NCBI GenBank assembly: GCA_015657605.1
Contig: JACDQO010000121.1
Coordinates: 1 to 8,148, forward strand
Length of the DNA stretch: 8,148 nt
Direction: 5' to 3'
Source: Limnohabitans sp.
GTDB lineage: Bacteria > Pseudomonadota > Gammaproteobacteria > Burkholderiales > Burkholderiaceae_C
Below the pieces are notes generated by a model. That model made no database searches. It was not told the origin of the DNA and was given only the letters and a program-made list of their open reading frames with translations. Within the stretch, counting starts at the first letter, position 1. Each line of letters opens with the position of its first letter. Position numbers and translations under genes: made by a program. Below are positions 1 through 6,847 of this stretch, piece after piece.

Positions 1-662
1 GCCAGCATGCCTTCGCTGCCCACCAACACGGCCAGCAGGTCGTAGCCCGAGGTGTCGAGCGCGTCACTGCCAAACTCAATCGGGTCGCCCTCGATGGTGA
101 AACCGCGCACTTTGAGCACGTTGTGGACCGTGAGGCCATATTTGAGGCAGTGCACCCCGCCCGAGTTTTCGGCCACATTGCCGCCGATCGTGCAGGCGAT
201 TTGGCTGGAGGGGTCGGGTGCGTAATACAGGCCATAAGGCGCTGCCGCTTCGCTGATGGCCAGGTTGCGCACACCGCATTGCACGACCGCTGTGCGGCTG
301 ACTGGGTCGACTGTTTTGATCTGGTTGAAGCGCGCCATCGACAGCGTGACACCCATGCGGTGCGGCATGGCGCCGCCCGACAGGCCCGTGCCCGCGCCGC
401 GCGCGACCACCGGCACCGCCAAGGCGTGGCAGGCTTTGAGCACGGCCTGAACTTGTGCCTCGGTCTCTGGCAGGGCCACCACCAAGGGGCGCTCGCGGTA
501 GGCGGTCAGACCGTCGCACTCGTACGGTGTGGTGTCTTCGGGCGTGTAGAGGATGGCGTCGGCGGGCAACACCCGGCCCAAGGCCTGCACCACAGCGCGT
601 TGGCGCTCGGCACGTTCGGTGGCGGTCAGTTGCTGTGTTTCGGCGGGGGGATTGGCGCTCAT
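1..662 (-). CDS. glcD: Glycolate oxidase FAD-binding subunit GlcD (partial, C-terminus off the left edge)
   Basis: This is the FAD-linked subunit of glycolate oxidase (GlcDEF), a membrane-associated enzyme oxidising glycolate (and often D-lactate) to glyoxylate. About 220 N-terminal codons are visible of a family usually near 480-500 residues; the rest lies left of the window. The PCMH-type FAD-binding domain occupies roughly residues 55-220. Visible motifs are RGAGTGLSGGAMP (88-100), a pyrophosphate-binding-type loop, and YYAPDPSSQIACTIGGNVAEN (146-166) followed by GGVHCLKYG, which match my recollection of E. coli GlcD almost residue for residue. The frame stays open to base 3. The start is the ATG at 662, with an AAGG-type Shine-Dalgarno about 11 nt upstream. 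A closer ATG at 667 is out of frame and meets a stop after two codons. The gene lies 85 nt downstream of a LysR gene on the same strand; glcE and glcF would be expected beyond the edge. A related FAD-linked D-lactate dehydrogenase is the main alternative, but the motif match favours GlcD. Confidence 0.93.
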   Translation of the reverse strand, partial: MSANPPAETQQLTATERAERQRAVVQALGRVLPADAILYTPEDTTPYECDGLTAYRERPLVVALPETEAQVQAVLKACHALAVPVVARGAGTGLSGGAMPHRMGVTLSMARFNQIKTVDPVSRTAVVQCGVRNLAISEAAAPYGLYYAPDPSSQIACTIGGNVAENSGGVHCLKYGLTVHNVLKVRGFTIEGDPIEFGSDALDTSGYDLLAVLVGSEGML

Positions 663-747
663 GGCATTCAAAACCTTCAAGTGAGGCCTTAACTGTACGC
701 GCAAGCCCAAGCCGTGGGGCTGAAGAATCTTTGACAGGCTTGTGAAA

Positions 748-1623
748 TCAGGCCAAGGCTTTTTTGAGCCAATCTGCAAAGGTGGCGCATTCCCAGCGCT
801 CCATGGTCCCGGTGCGCCAGCACAGGTAGTGGGCGTGGGGGCTGGGCACGCTGCGCTCGAAAAGGCGGACCAGTTGTCCACTCTCAACCCATGGCGCACC
901 CAACTTGGTGCGGATCAGGCCAACCCCCAGCCCTTGGGCGGCGGCGTCGCACATCAGGCCAATGTCGTTGAACGACGAGCCATCGGTGGGCTCGGGCCAG
1001 TCCAGGTCGTGCGCGGCAAACCAGGTGCGCCAGGGTTCCAGCGGGCTGCGAAGGAGCGCCACGCCTTGCAAGTCTTCCGCACTGGCAAAGGGGCCGTTTT
1101 CGCGCAGCCAGGCGGGCGAGGCCAGCGGCGTCACATCGTCCTTGGCCAAGCACACATGCTCTACATCCGAGTAGCGGCCGGTGCCAAAGCGCACCGTCAG
1201 GTCCGCGTCTTCGGCCACCACGTCCAACAAGGGGATGCTCACTTGCAGGGTGATGTCGATTTCGGGGTAGGCGTCCAAAAAGTGTTTGAGCCTGGGCATC
1301 AACACCGAGCGCGCAAAAGTGGGCGTGACGGCCAGACGCAGCTTGCGACGGCCCGGTGTGTTGCTGGCGCTGGGAAAACGCTGCAACGACACCAAGCCTT
1401 CGCGCACATGGGCCAGGTATTCGTTGCCTTCGGTGGTGAGCGAAAAGTCGGCCCGGCCAAACAGCTTGGTGCCAATGATCTGTTCCAACTGCTTGACGCG
1501 GTGGCTCACGGCGCTGGGCGTCACACACAACTCTTCGGCCGCCTGGGTCACGCTGCGCAAGCGCGCCAAGGCCTCAAAGGTCAAGAGGCACTGAATGGGC
1601 GGGATGCGTGAGGCGGTGGACAT
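748..1623 (-). CDS. LysR-family transcriptional regulator, GcvA-like
   Basis: This is a cytoplasmic DNA-binding regulator of 291 residues, a normal length for LysR proteins. The N-terminal winged helix-turn-helix spans about residues 8-68. Its recognition region reads SVTQAAEELCVTPSAVSHRVKQLE (24-47) followed by the signature GTKLFGR (51-57) and LTTEG (62-66). The remainder, from about residue 93 (KLRLAVTPTFA) to 290, fits the periplasmic-binding-protein-like effector domain of the GcvA subgroup, with a pattern of the form DVVAEDADLTVRFGTGRY. GcvA in E. coli controls glycine cleavage, but this subgroup is very broad and the target cannot be read from the protein. The ATG at 1623 is the natural start; the Shine-Dalgarno upstream is weak (AACTGATTAAAA). 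It sits between purU (47 nt upstream) and glcD (85 nt downstream), all on the same strand, so glcD or purU are candidate targets by inference only. Confidence 0.9.
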   Translation of the reverse strand: MSTASRIPPIQCLLTFEALARLRSVTQAAEELCVTPSAVSHRVKQLEQIIGTKLFGRADFSLTTEGNEYLAHVREGLVSLQRFPSASNTPGRRKLRLAVTPTFARSVLMPRLKHFLDAYPEIDITLQVSIPLLDVVAEDADLTVRFGTGRYSDVEHVCLAKDDVTPLASPAWLRENGPFASAEDLQGVALLRSPLEPWRTWFAAHDLDWPEPTDGSSFNDIGLMCDAAAQGLGVGLIRTKLGAPWVESGQLVRLFERSVPSPHAHYLCWRTGTMERWECATFADWLKKALA

Positions 1624-1635
1624 TTTTAATCAGTT

Positions 1636-1660
1636 GGGGACAGCGCTAAAGATCTGCCCC
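1636..1660 (-). promoter_or_regulatory. Imperfect hairpin in the purU-lysR gap
   Basis: In the 47-nt gap between the purU stop and the LysR start, GGGG-A-CAG and CTGCCCC form a 7-bp stem with one bulged base around a 10-nt loop. On the minus-strand transcript no U-tract follows, so it is not a canonical intrinsic terminator. It ends 12 nt before the LysR start codon and could act as an RNA-processing or translation-modulating stem. It may also be chance in GC-rich DNA. No other signal was seen in the gap. Confidence 0.2.
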
Positions 1661-1670
1661 GCAAGGTTAT

Positions 1671-2519
1671 TTATTTGAAGATCACGGTTTTGTGGCCATT
1701 GATCAGCACGCGGTGTTCGCTGTGCCATTTCACGGCGCGGGCCAGCACTTGGCTTTCGGTGTCGCGGCCTTGGGCCGTCAGGTCTTCCACGGTTTTGCTG
1801 TGGTCCACGCGGGCCACGTCTTGCTCGATGATCGGGCCTTCGTCCAGATCGGCCGTCACATAGTGGGCGGTGGCGCCAATCAGTTTCACCCCGCGGTCAT
1901 GCGCCTGGTAATAAGGCTTGGCCCCTTTGAAGCTGGGCAAAAAGCTGTGGTGGATGTTGATGGCACGACCGGCCAGCTTGCGGCACAGGTCATCGCTGAG
2001 GATCTGCATGTAGCGCGCCAAGACGACCAATTCGGCGCCTTCGGCCTGGATGATCTCGTATTGTTTGGCTTCGGCCTGCGCCTTGTTGTCTTTGGTCACC
2101 GGGATGTGGTGAAACGGTACGTTGTAGCTGGCCGCTAACTGGTAGAACTCGCGGTGGTTGCTGACGATGGCGCGGATGTCCAAAGGCAGCAAACCGCTCT
2201 TCCAGCGGAACAGCAGGTCGTTCAGGCAATGGCCTTCCTTGCTGACCATGAGCACTGTGCGCATGGGCTGGGACGTGGCGTGCAGGTCCCATGTCATGTT
2301 GAAGGTGGTGGCAAACGAACCCCACTGGGCATTCAAGGCTTCACCGCCCAACTGATCACACGCGAACTGCACGCGCATGAAAAACAGGCCCGTGTCGTGG
2401 TCGTTGTATTGCGCCGCTTCTTCAATATTGCCCCCACGTTCCAGCAAAAAGCCCGACACGGCATGCACGATGCCGGTGCGGTCAGGGCAAGAGAGGGTGA
2501 GGATATAGGTGGTGGTCAT
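1671..2519 (-). CDS. purU: Formyltetrahydrofolate deformylase PurU
   Basis: PurU (EC 3.5.1.10) hydrolyses 10-formyl-THF to formate and THF in the cytoplasm. It balances the one-carbon pool and can feed formate to PurT-type purine synthesis. The 282-residue product is the usual length. Residues about 4-85 form an ACT domain (LTLSCPDRTGIVHAVSGFL, with GGNIEEAAQ at 29-37), and residues about 86-282 form the formyltransferase fold. Catalytic residues by comparison with GART/PurU are N188 and H190 in INIHHSFLPSF and D226 in LDEGP; all three are present. The frame extends upstream to an ATG at 2666, but the extra 49 residues look like translated intergenic DNA. Every PurU I know begins just before the ACT strand, so the ATG at 2519 is chosen although its Shine-Dalgarno is poor. 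It is divergent from the aminotransferase at 2723 and 47 nt upstream of the LysR gene. Confidence 0.95.
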   Translation of the reverse strand: MTTTYILTLSCPDRTGIVHAVSGFLLERGGNIEEAAQYNDHDTGLFFMRVQFACDQLGGEALNAQWGSFATTFNMTWDLHATSQPMRTVLMVSKEGHCLNDLLFRWKSGLLPLDIRAIVSNHREFYQLAASYNVPFHHIPVTKDNKAQAEAKQYEIIQAEGAELVVLARYMQILSDDLCRKLAGRAINIHHSFLPSFKGAKPYYQAHDRGVKLIGATAHYVTADLDEGPIIEQDVARVDHSKTVEDLTAQGRDTESQVLARAVKWHSEHRVLINGHKTVIFK

Positions 2520-2722
2520 GGGTGAAACAAAGCAATAAGACTGTCGCTCATCTGGAAGAAAACCGACACGCCAAGTCGGTCTATTGTAAGGACCGCACCC
2601 CAGGGCCTGGACGTGCAGATTCCCAGGGTGCCAATGCCTGGGCCTGACCATTTGAAGTGGCCCCATGGGGGGTGCTTTTCCCCGTTAAACTGATGGACTT
2701 GATGGCTCAATTGGAGTTAGAG
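2520..2722. promoter_or_regulatory. Divergent purU / aminotransferase intergenic region with several inverted repeats
   Basis: This 203-bp stretch separates two divergent genes and must hold both promoters. Visible structure includes ACCGAC-7-GTCGGT (2562-2580), a perfect 6-bp inverted repeat in the purU leader. CCAGG-G-CCTGG lies at 2600-2610, CCCAGG-9-CCTGGG at 2622-2642, and the perfect palindrome CCCCATGGGG at 2661-2670. On the minus strand TACAAT (2588-2583) resembles a sigma-70 -10 box for purU, but no good -35 is seen at 17 bp. I could not identify a convincing plus-strand promoter. No gene or known riboswitch was recognised here. Confidence 0.4.
2713..2716 (+). promoter_or_regulatory. 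Shine-Dalgarno (GGAG) deciding the aminotransferase start
   Basis: GGAG lies 6 nt before the ATG at 2723. Upstream in-frame ATGs at 2657, 2693 and 2702 lack a comparable site, and the longer N-termini would not resemble the family. This supports 2723 as the true start. Confidence 0.7.
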
Positions 2723-4057
2723 ATGGCCCACACCGACTTGAACATGGACAACCAATGGTTGCCCTTCACGCCTAACCGCACCTTCAAGCAAGACCCCAGG
2801 GTTTTCGTGGGCGCAGAAGGCATGCACTTCACCACCCACGACGGCAAAAAGGTCATCGACGGCATCTCCAGCCTCTGGTGTGTGGGCGCAGGCCACAACC
2901 GCCGCCCCATCAATGAAGCCATCAAAAAGCAGCTGGACACGCTGGACTACGCCACAGCGTTCCAGGCCAGCAACGACAAGGCCTTCAAAGCCGCGCAAAT
3001 GATCGCGGCCATGGCACCTGGCGACCTGAACAAGGTGCTGTTTTGCAACTCCGGTTCGGAAGCCGCCGACACTGCCCTGAAAGTGGCGCTGGCCTACCAC
3101 CGCGCCCGGGGCGAAGGCCACCGCAACGTCTTCATTGGCCGAGAAAAGGGCTACCACGGCGTCAACTTTGGCGGCATGAGCGTGGGCGGCCTGCCCGCCA
3201 ACCGCAAGGTGTATGGCGCACAGCTGCTGCCGCGTGTGGACCACATGCGCTTCATCCACGATCCGGTCAACCATGCCTACATCCACCACGAGGAACCCGT
3301 GTGGGCGGAAGACCCGCTGCTGGAGCTGGAAAACCGCATCTTGGTGCTGCACGACCCGAGCAACATTGCCGCCGTGATCGTCGAGCCGATTGCGGGCAGC
3401 GCGGGCTGGTACATCCCGCCCAAAGGCTATGTGAAGCGCCTGCGCGAGATTTGCGACAAGCACGGCATCTTGCTGATCTTTGACGAGGTGATCACCGGTT
3501 TTGGCCGTTTGGGCGTGAACTTTGGCGCTGATTTTTATGGCGTGGTGCCCGACCTGCTGAACTTTGCCAAGGCCGTGACCAATGGTGTGATACCGCTGGG
3601 CGGGGTGATCTGCCGCGACTTCATCTACGACGCGATGATGAACGCCAACTCGCCGCAGCATGCGATCGAGTTCTTCCACGGCTACACCTATTCGGGCCAC
3701 CCCGTGGCTTGCGCCGCAGCCATTGCCACGCTCGACTTGATGAAGGAAGAAAACCTGTTTGCCCGTGCCGGCCTCAAGGGCCGCGTGCTGGGCGACGCCA
3801 TGCACAGCAGCTTGAAGGGCTTGCCCAACGTGATCGGTATCCGCACGCTGGGCTTGGCCGGGGCAGTAGAACTGGCCAGCATCCCGGGCTCACCCGGTAA
3901 GCGGGCCTATGACATCTTCATGGACTGCTTCCACCACGGGGTGTGGGTGCGCCCGGCGGGCGAGAACATCGTCATTTGCCCACCCTACATCGTGGAAGAC
4001 GCTCACATTGACCAAATCGTGCAGACGGTAGCCGACAGCATCCGTCGGCATGCCTGA
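2723..4057 (+). CDS. Class III PLP-dependent aminotransferase, omega-amino acid:pyruvate (beta-alanine:pyruvate) type
   Basis: This enzyme likely moves the amino group of an omega-amino acid or amine (beta-alanine is the classic substrate) to pyruvate, giving alanine and a semialdehyde (EC 2.6.1.18-like). The 444-residue length matches the Pseudomonas enzymes. MDNQWLPFTPNRTF at 8-21 corresponds to their AHWMPFSANR substrate-pocket segment. The PLP phosphate cup is NSGSEAADT (109-117); aromatic stacking is in KGYHG (142-146). The cofactor-binding Asp is D254 in IFDEVITGFGRLG, and the Schiff-base lysine is K283 in NFAKAVTNG. HGYTYSGHPVAC (319-330) supplies the second-subunit phosphate contact. 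R410 in VWVRPAGEN aligns with the carboxylate-binding switch Arg. The enzyme should be a cytoplasmic dimer or tetramer. The start at 2723 is fixed by GGAG 6 nt upstream. The last 8 nt overlap the next gene, implying a shared transcript. Substrate specificity within class III is not readable; polyamine, GABA or taurine:pyruvate activity remain alternatives. Confidence 0.88.
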   Translation: MAHTDLNMDNQWLPFTPNRTFKQDPRVFVGAEGMHFTTHDGKKVIDGISSLWCVGAGHNRRPINEAIKKQLDTLDYATAFQASNDKAFKAAQMIAAMAPGDLNKVLFCNSGSEAADTALKVALAYHRARGEGHRNVFIGREKGYHGVNFGGMSVGGLPANRKVYGAQLLPRVDHMRFIHDPVNHAYIHHEEPVWAEDPLLELENRILVLHDPSNIAAVIVEPIAGSAGWYIPPKGYVKRLREICDKHGILLIFDEVITGFGRLGVNFGADFYGVVPDLLNFAKAVTNGVIPLGGVICRDFIYDAMMNANSPQHAIEFFHGYTYSGHPVACAAAIATLDLMKEENLFARAGLKGRVLGDAMHSSLKGLPNVIGIRTLGLAGAVELASIPGSPGKRAYDIFMDCFHHGVWVRPAGENIVICPPYIVEDAHIDQIVQTVADSIRRHA

Positions 4058-5138
4058 ACGCATCAGGGTCATCATTCGAACAGCGCTGACTTTGCTGGCA
4101 GCGCTGGCGGCGGCCGAGTTGTGCGTTTGGCTAGGAACGCCCATTCCCTGGATGCTGGGGCCCCTGTTGGTGACAGCATTGGCCTCGATGGCGGGCGCCC
4201 CCACACACAGCGCCAACCTCTTGCGTAACAGCGGGCAGTGGGTGATTGGCTCGGCGCTGGGGCTGTATTTCACGCCCCAAGTCAGTGCCTTGGTGCTGGC
4301 CCAATGGTGGGCGATTGCCTTGGCCGTGGTTTGGGCGCTGGCATTGGGGGGCTTGTTTGGCCTTTGGCTGCAACGCAGGCACGGGGCCGAATTGGCCCAC
4401 CTCTCCCCCCGGGCTTTGCTGGCCACCACATATTTTTCGGGCGCCATCGGCGGGGCCTCCGAGATGACCTTGTTGGCCGAACGCTATGGCGCCCGCACCG
4501 ACTTGGTGGCCGCGGCGCACAGCATGCGCTTGGTGCTGGTGGTCATCGCTGTGCCCTTTGGCATGCAATGGGCACAACACCAGTGGGGCTTGACGGTCGA
4601 TGCTTCCTTGCTGCCCGGGCCTCGCGAAGCGCAATGGCCAGGCTTGCTTTGGCTGGGCCTGGCCACGGCGGCAGGCAGTGTCATGATGACCCTGCTGGGC
4701 CGCACCAACCCGTGGTTCATGGGCTCTTTGCTGGCGGCCATGGCTTTGACCTTGGCGGGCTGGGAGGGCTCGGCCGTCCCTACGGTGCTGACGAACGCCG
4801 CCCAACTGGTGATCGGCGTGAGCCTGGGCATCCGGTTCAGGCGCGAATTCATCCAAACGGCACCCCTTTGGCTGGGTTCGGTGGCCTGGGGGTCTTTGTG
4901 GATGATGGGGGCCTCGGTGCTGTTTGGCTTGGCACTGGCCTGGGGCACGGGATTGCACCCGGCCACCCTCATCCTGGGGACGGCGCCCGGGGGCATCACC
5001 GAAATGGCCATCACGGCCAAAGTGCTGCAGCTGGGCGTGCCCGTCGTCACAGCATTTCAGGTTTGCCGCTTGGTGGCCGTGCTGATCTTGGTTGGGCCGA
5101 TTTTCAAATGGGTCGGCAGAGACAAAAAGGCCGCCTAA
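4050..5138 (+). CDS. AbrB-family integral membrane protein (COG3180-type, internal duplication)
   Basis: This is a 362-residue, highly hydrophobic inner-membrane protein with about nine or ten predicted helices by eye. The family (PF05145) is often labelled 'putative ammonia monooxygenase', which is misleading; it is better regarded as a putative transporter related to E. coli AbrB. Two homologous halves are visible. PIPWMLGPLL...QWVIGSALGLYFTPQ (31-77) parallels TNPWFMGSLL...QLVIGVSLGIRFRREF (209-257). GAIGGASEMTLLAERYG...MRLVLVVIAVP (131-169) parallels GTAPGGITEMAITAKVLQLG...CRLVAVLILVGP (300-340). Each half carries a G-G-x-(S/T)-E-M motif, probably within a re-entrant or functional loop. 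The ATG lies inside the end of the aminotransferase gene (ATGCCTGA, 8-nt overlap), which strongly suggests translational coupling. A role in moving the aminotransferase's substrate or product is plausible but only inferred from context. Confidence 0.87.
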   Translation: MPERIRVIIRTALTLLAALAAAELCVWLGTPIPWMLGPLLVTALASMAGAPTHSANLLRNSGQWVIGSALGLYFTPQVSALVLAQWWAIALAVVWALALGGLFGLWLQRRHGAELAHLSPRALLATTYFSGAIGGASEMTLLAERYGARTDLVAAAHSMRLVLVVIAVPFGMQWAQHQWGLTVDASLLPGPREAQWPGLLWLGLATAAGSVMMTLLGRTNPWFMGSLLAAMALTLAGWEGSAVPTVLTNAAQLVIGVSLGIRFRREFIQTAPLWLGSVAWGSLWMMGASVLFGLALAWGTGLHPATLILGTAPGGITEMAITAKVLQLGVPVVTAFQVCRLVAVLILVGPIFKWVGRDKKAA

Positions 5139-5219
5139 AGCAAGCTGCCTAAAAAACCGCCGCAGGTGCAGACGGCTGATGGTGGGCGTTGGGCAGAGTG
5201 GCGGCCGAGACAGGCTGCG

Positions 5220-5501
5220 TCAGTGCACCACCACCGGCTGTTGGGCCAAGCCGGTGTAGCCCTCGAGCGTGTCTTCGACTTCTTCTTGCGTGGGGGTGTG
5301 CTGCTGCCACGCCTGAATCTGCTGCTGGAACATTTCTGCCCAAGACCCGTCCAGGTAAACCTCTTTGCCTGAACGCTTGTCCACGATCTCAAAACCATGT
5401 CGCTCCAGCACAGGCTGGCTGCTGATGGGCGCCGCCTCGCTGGGTGCATTGGCCAAGACGTGCATGACAGCAAAGGTATCGGATTCGTACAACAGGTTCA
5501 T
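5220..5501 (-). CDS. DUF3567 family small protein
   Basis: This 93-residue soluble protein of unknown function belongs to a family found in Betaproteobacteria, typically about 85-95 residues. Recognisable features are the N-terminal NLLYESDTFAVMHV, a central GFEIVDKRSGKEVYLDGSWAEMF (36-58), an acidic helical stretch (QEEVEDTLEGY), and the characteristic end QPVVVH. The frame is open upstream to an ATG at 5558, but the ATG at 5501 matches the family N-terminus (MN-hydrophobic-YxS) and has GGGAG 9 nt upstream. It lies 87 nt downstream of the DUF3108 gene on the same strand and converges with the AbrB-type gene, with an 81-nt gap in which I see no convincing terminator hairpin. No signal peptide or membrane segment is visible. 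Function is unknown. Confidence 0.82.
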   Translation of the reverse strand: MNLLYESDTFAVMHVLANAPSEAAPISSQPVLERHGFEIVDKRSGKEVYLDGSWAEMFQQQIQAWQQHTPTQEEVEDTLEGYTGLAQQPVVVH

Positions 5502-5525
5502 GCGCTCATTCTCCCTTATCTTGTC

Positions 5526-5548
5526 GTTTGCACATGGGACTGTTTGCA
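5526..5548. repeat. Short direct repeat GTTTGCA x2 upstream of the DUF3567 gene
   Basis: GTTTGCA occurs at 5526-5532 and again at 5542-5548, a 16-bp period of about one and a half helical turns, in the gap before the DUF3567 start codon. It could be paired half-sites of a regulator or chance. No promoter could be fixed in the gap. Confidence 0.25.
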
Positions 5549-5588
5549 ACGACTTCAAGAGCCTGTGGTTTTTACGCTAGGCAGGCGA

Positions 5589-6806
5589 TCATGGCAGGTC
5601 GGGCAAGCCCACACGGCCCGTCAACACCAAGTCAATGAAGCTGCCGCTGACTTGGGTGATGCGGATGCGAACGGGCAACCAGTCATGCTGGGCAGCCACC
5701 CAGAACTCCACTTTGGCATCAAAACGGTTGCGCGGCTGGCAAACCCATTTGGTCGCCTGCAGGTTTTGCCCATCCACTTGCAGCATCTCTTCTTGTTCCA
5801 AAGTCAAAAGCCAAGGCAAAGCGTCACGCACCGTGGCGGTTTGTACCTGCAAGCGCGCACCGGGCTGCAAACGCCCACCCTCTTGCGCCATGAGGGCCGC
5901 CATCTGTGGGTACAGGCTGATCTGGTCTTGTGCGCCGGGCTGCAATGCGGCTGAAGGGGCATTGCTGCTGAACACGATGCGGTTTTGTTCCCCATCGAAA
6001 TGCGTGGCCCGTTCGCTGCGCCAGCTGTCAGAAAAGCGAATCGGCGACAGACCTTGTGCGGTGATCAGACCCTGACTTCGCCACAACCGGGTTCCCAACA
6101 AAAATGCCCGCACCGACAAACCCATGGCATAGGCACCCGCATTGCGCTGCCAACGCAGCTCGCCTGTGGCTTGGTAGGGAATGCCCTTTTCTTGGCCGCT
6201 GAGCCGGTAACTGAGCAGCGCAGAGGCTGGCAATGCGGCCACACCCAAGGGCGGCAAAGACATGGTGGCCTCGGCCAAGCCTGTGGGTGTTGCCGGCAAA
6301 ACAACGGGCTTGTCTGCCGGCGCCGTGGCCGCAGTTTGCACATCGTCCGTCGGTGCCGCCTTGGCCTCTGCTGTGGTTTGTGTGCTGTCCGCCCTGTCGC
6401 TCCCGCTCAAAATGGGCGGTGGGCTTGAGGGCTCCGGTAGGGGTTCAGTCGCCACACCGGCATTGGCTGGCTCCGGCGGTGGAGCTGCCGCAGATGCAGA
6501 CGATGGCGCAGGTGCAGTTGTTGAAGTTGAAGGCACGGTGGCCAAGCGCGTTTGGCGCTCTTGCTTGGCTTTGGGCAGTTGCACAGGGGCTGGGGGTGCT
6601 GGCGCGGGTGGCAACCACCGGGTTTGCACAGGGCCCACCCGCATGGACTGCGGCCCTTGAATTTGCCAAACGGTTGCGCCCACCATCGCCAGCCCCACCG
6701 CCACATGCAAAGCCAAAACCACCAATATCCAACGCCACAAAGTCCCTGGTGCCGGGCCACCGACCGGGGGATGGGACAGTGCAAGTGTGGAGGCCACCAT
6801 GGACAT
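5589..6806 (-). CDS. Single-pass, proline-rich envelope protein with C-terminal DUF3108 domain
   Basis: This 405-residue protein of unknown biochemical function has three regions. A short cytoplasmic N-terminus (1-24) and one transmembrane helix (about 25-47, WILVVLALHVAVGLAMVGATVW) come first. A Pro/Ala/Thr/Ser-rich linker (about 65-190) and a C-terminal DUF3108-like domain (about 195-400) follow. In the latter, LSYRLSGQEKGIPYQATGELRWQRNAG and later segments alternate as beta strands, and SFIDLVLTGR closes the domain. The layout of anchor, Pro-rich periplasmic spacer and globular domain resembles TonB, but the C-terminus is not TonB-like. DUF3108 proteins are predicted beta-rich periplasmic proteins, perhaps handling outer-membrane or lipid components. 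The frame opens further upstream (to 6926) but overlaps the IclR coding region; the ATG at 6806 or the one two codons later (6800) is more plausible. Neither has a strong Shine-Dalgarno. The iclR stop lies 41 nt upstream, so co-transcription is likely. Confidence 0.75.
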   Translation of the reverse strand: MSMVASTLALSHPPVGGPAPGTLWRWILVVLALHVAVGLAMVGATVWQIQGPQSMRVGPVQTRWLPPAPAPPAPVQLPKAKQERQTRLATVPSTSTTAPAPSSASAAAPPPEPANAGVATEPLPEPSSPPPILSGSDRADSTQTTAEAKAAPTDDVQTAATAPADKPVVLPATPTGLAEATMSLPPLGVAALPASALLSYRLSGQEKGIPYQATGELRWQRNAGAYAMGLSVRAFLLGTRLWRSQGLITAQGLSPIRFSDSWRSERATHFDGEQNRIVFSSNAPSAALQPGAQDQISLYPQMAALMAQEGGRLQPGARLQVQTATVRDALPWLLTLEQEEMLQVDGQNLQATKWVCQPRNRFDAKVEFWVAAQHDWLPVRIRITQVSGSFIDLVLTGRVGLPDLP

Positions 6807-6847
6807 GTCGTGCGCGGTCTTGGCGACGTGACAGGCTTGGGCCCACT

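Noticed and set aside
731..736. TTGACA, a perfect -35 hexamer on the plus strand
   Set aside because: No -10 hexamer at proper spacing and no plus-strand gene follows; both neighbouring genes are on the minus strand.
742..1611. 289-codon plus-strand ORF opposite the LysR gene
   Set aside because: It is antisense to a clear LysR gene, with Gln/His/Gly-rich composition typical of reverse-strand translation of GC-rich DNA and no recognisable domain.
2520..2666. N-terminal extension of PurU to the ATG at 2666
   Set aside because: The extra 49 residues show no family resemblance and would consume most of the divergent promoter region; the ACT domain begins right after the ATG at 2519.
2717..3805. 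362-codon minus-strand ORF opposite the aminotransferase
   Set aside because: The plus strand encodes an unmistakable class III aminotransferase with all catalytic residues; the antisense product is His/Val/Ala-rich and matches nothing I know.
5139..5219. Possible bidirectional terminator between the convergent AbrB-type and DUF3567 genes
   Set aside because: No stable hairpin followed by a T-run could be traced by eye on either strand.
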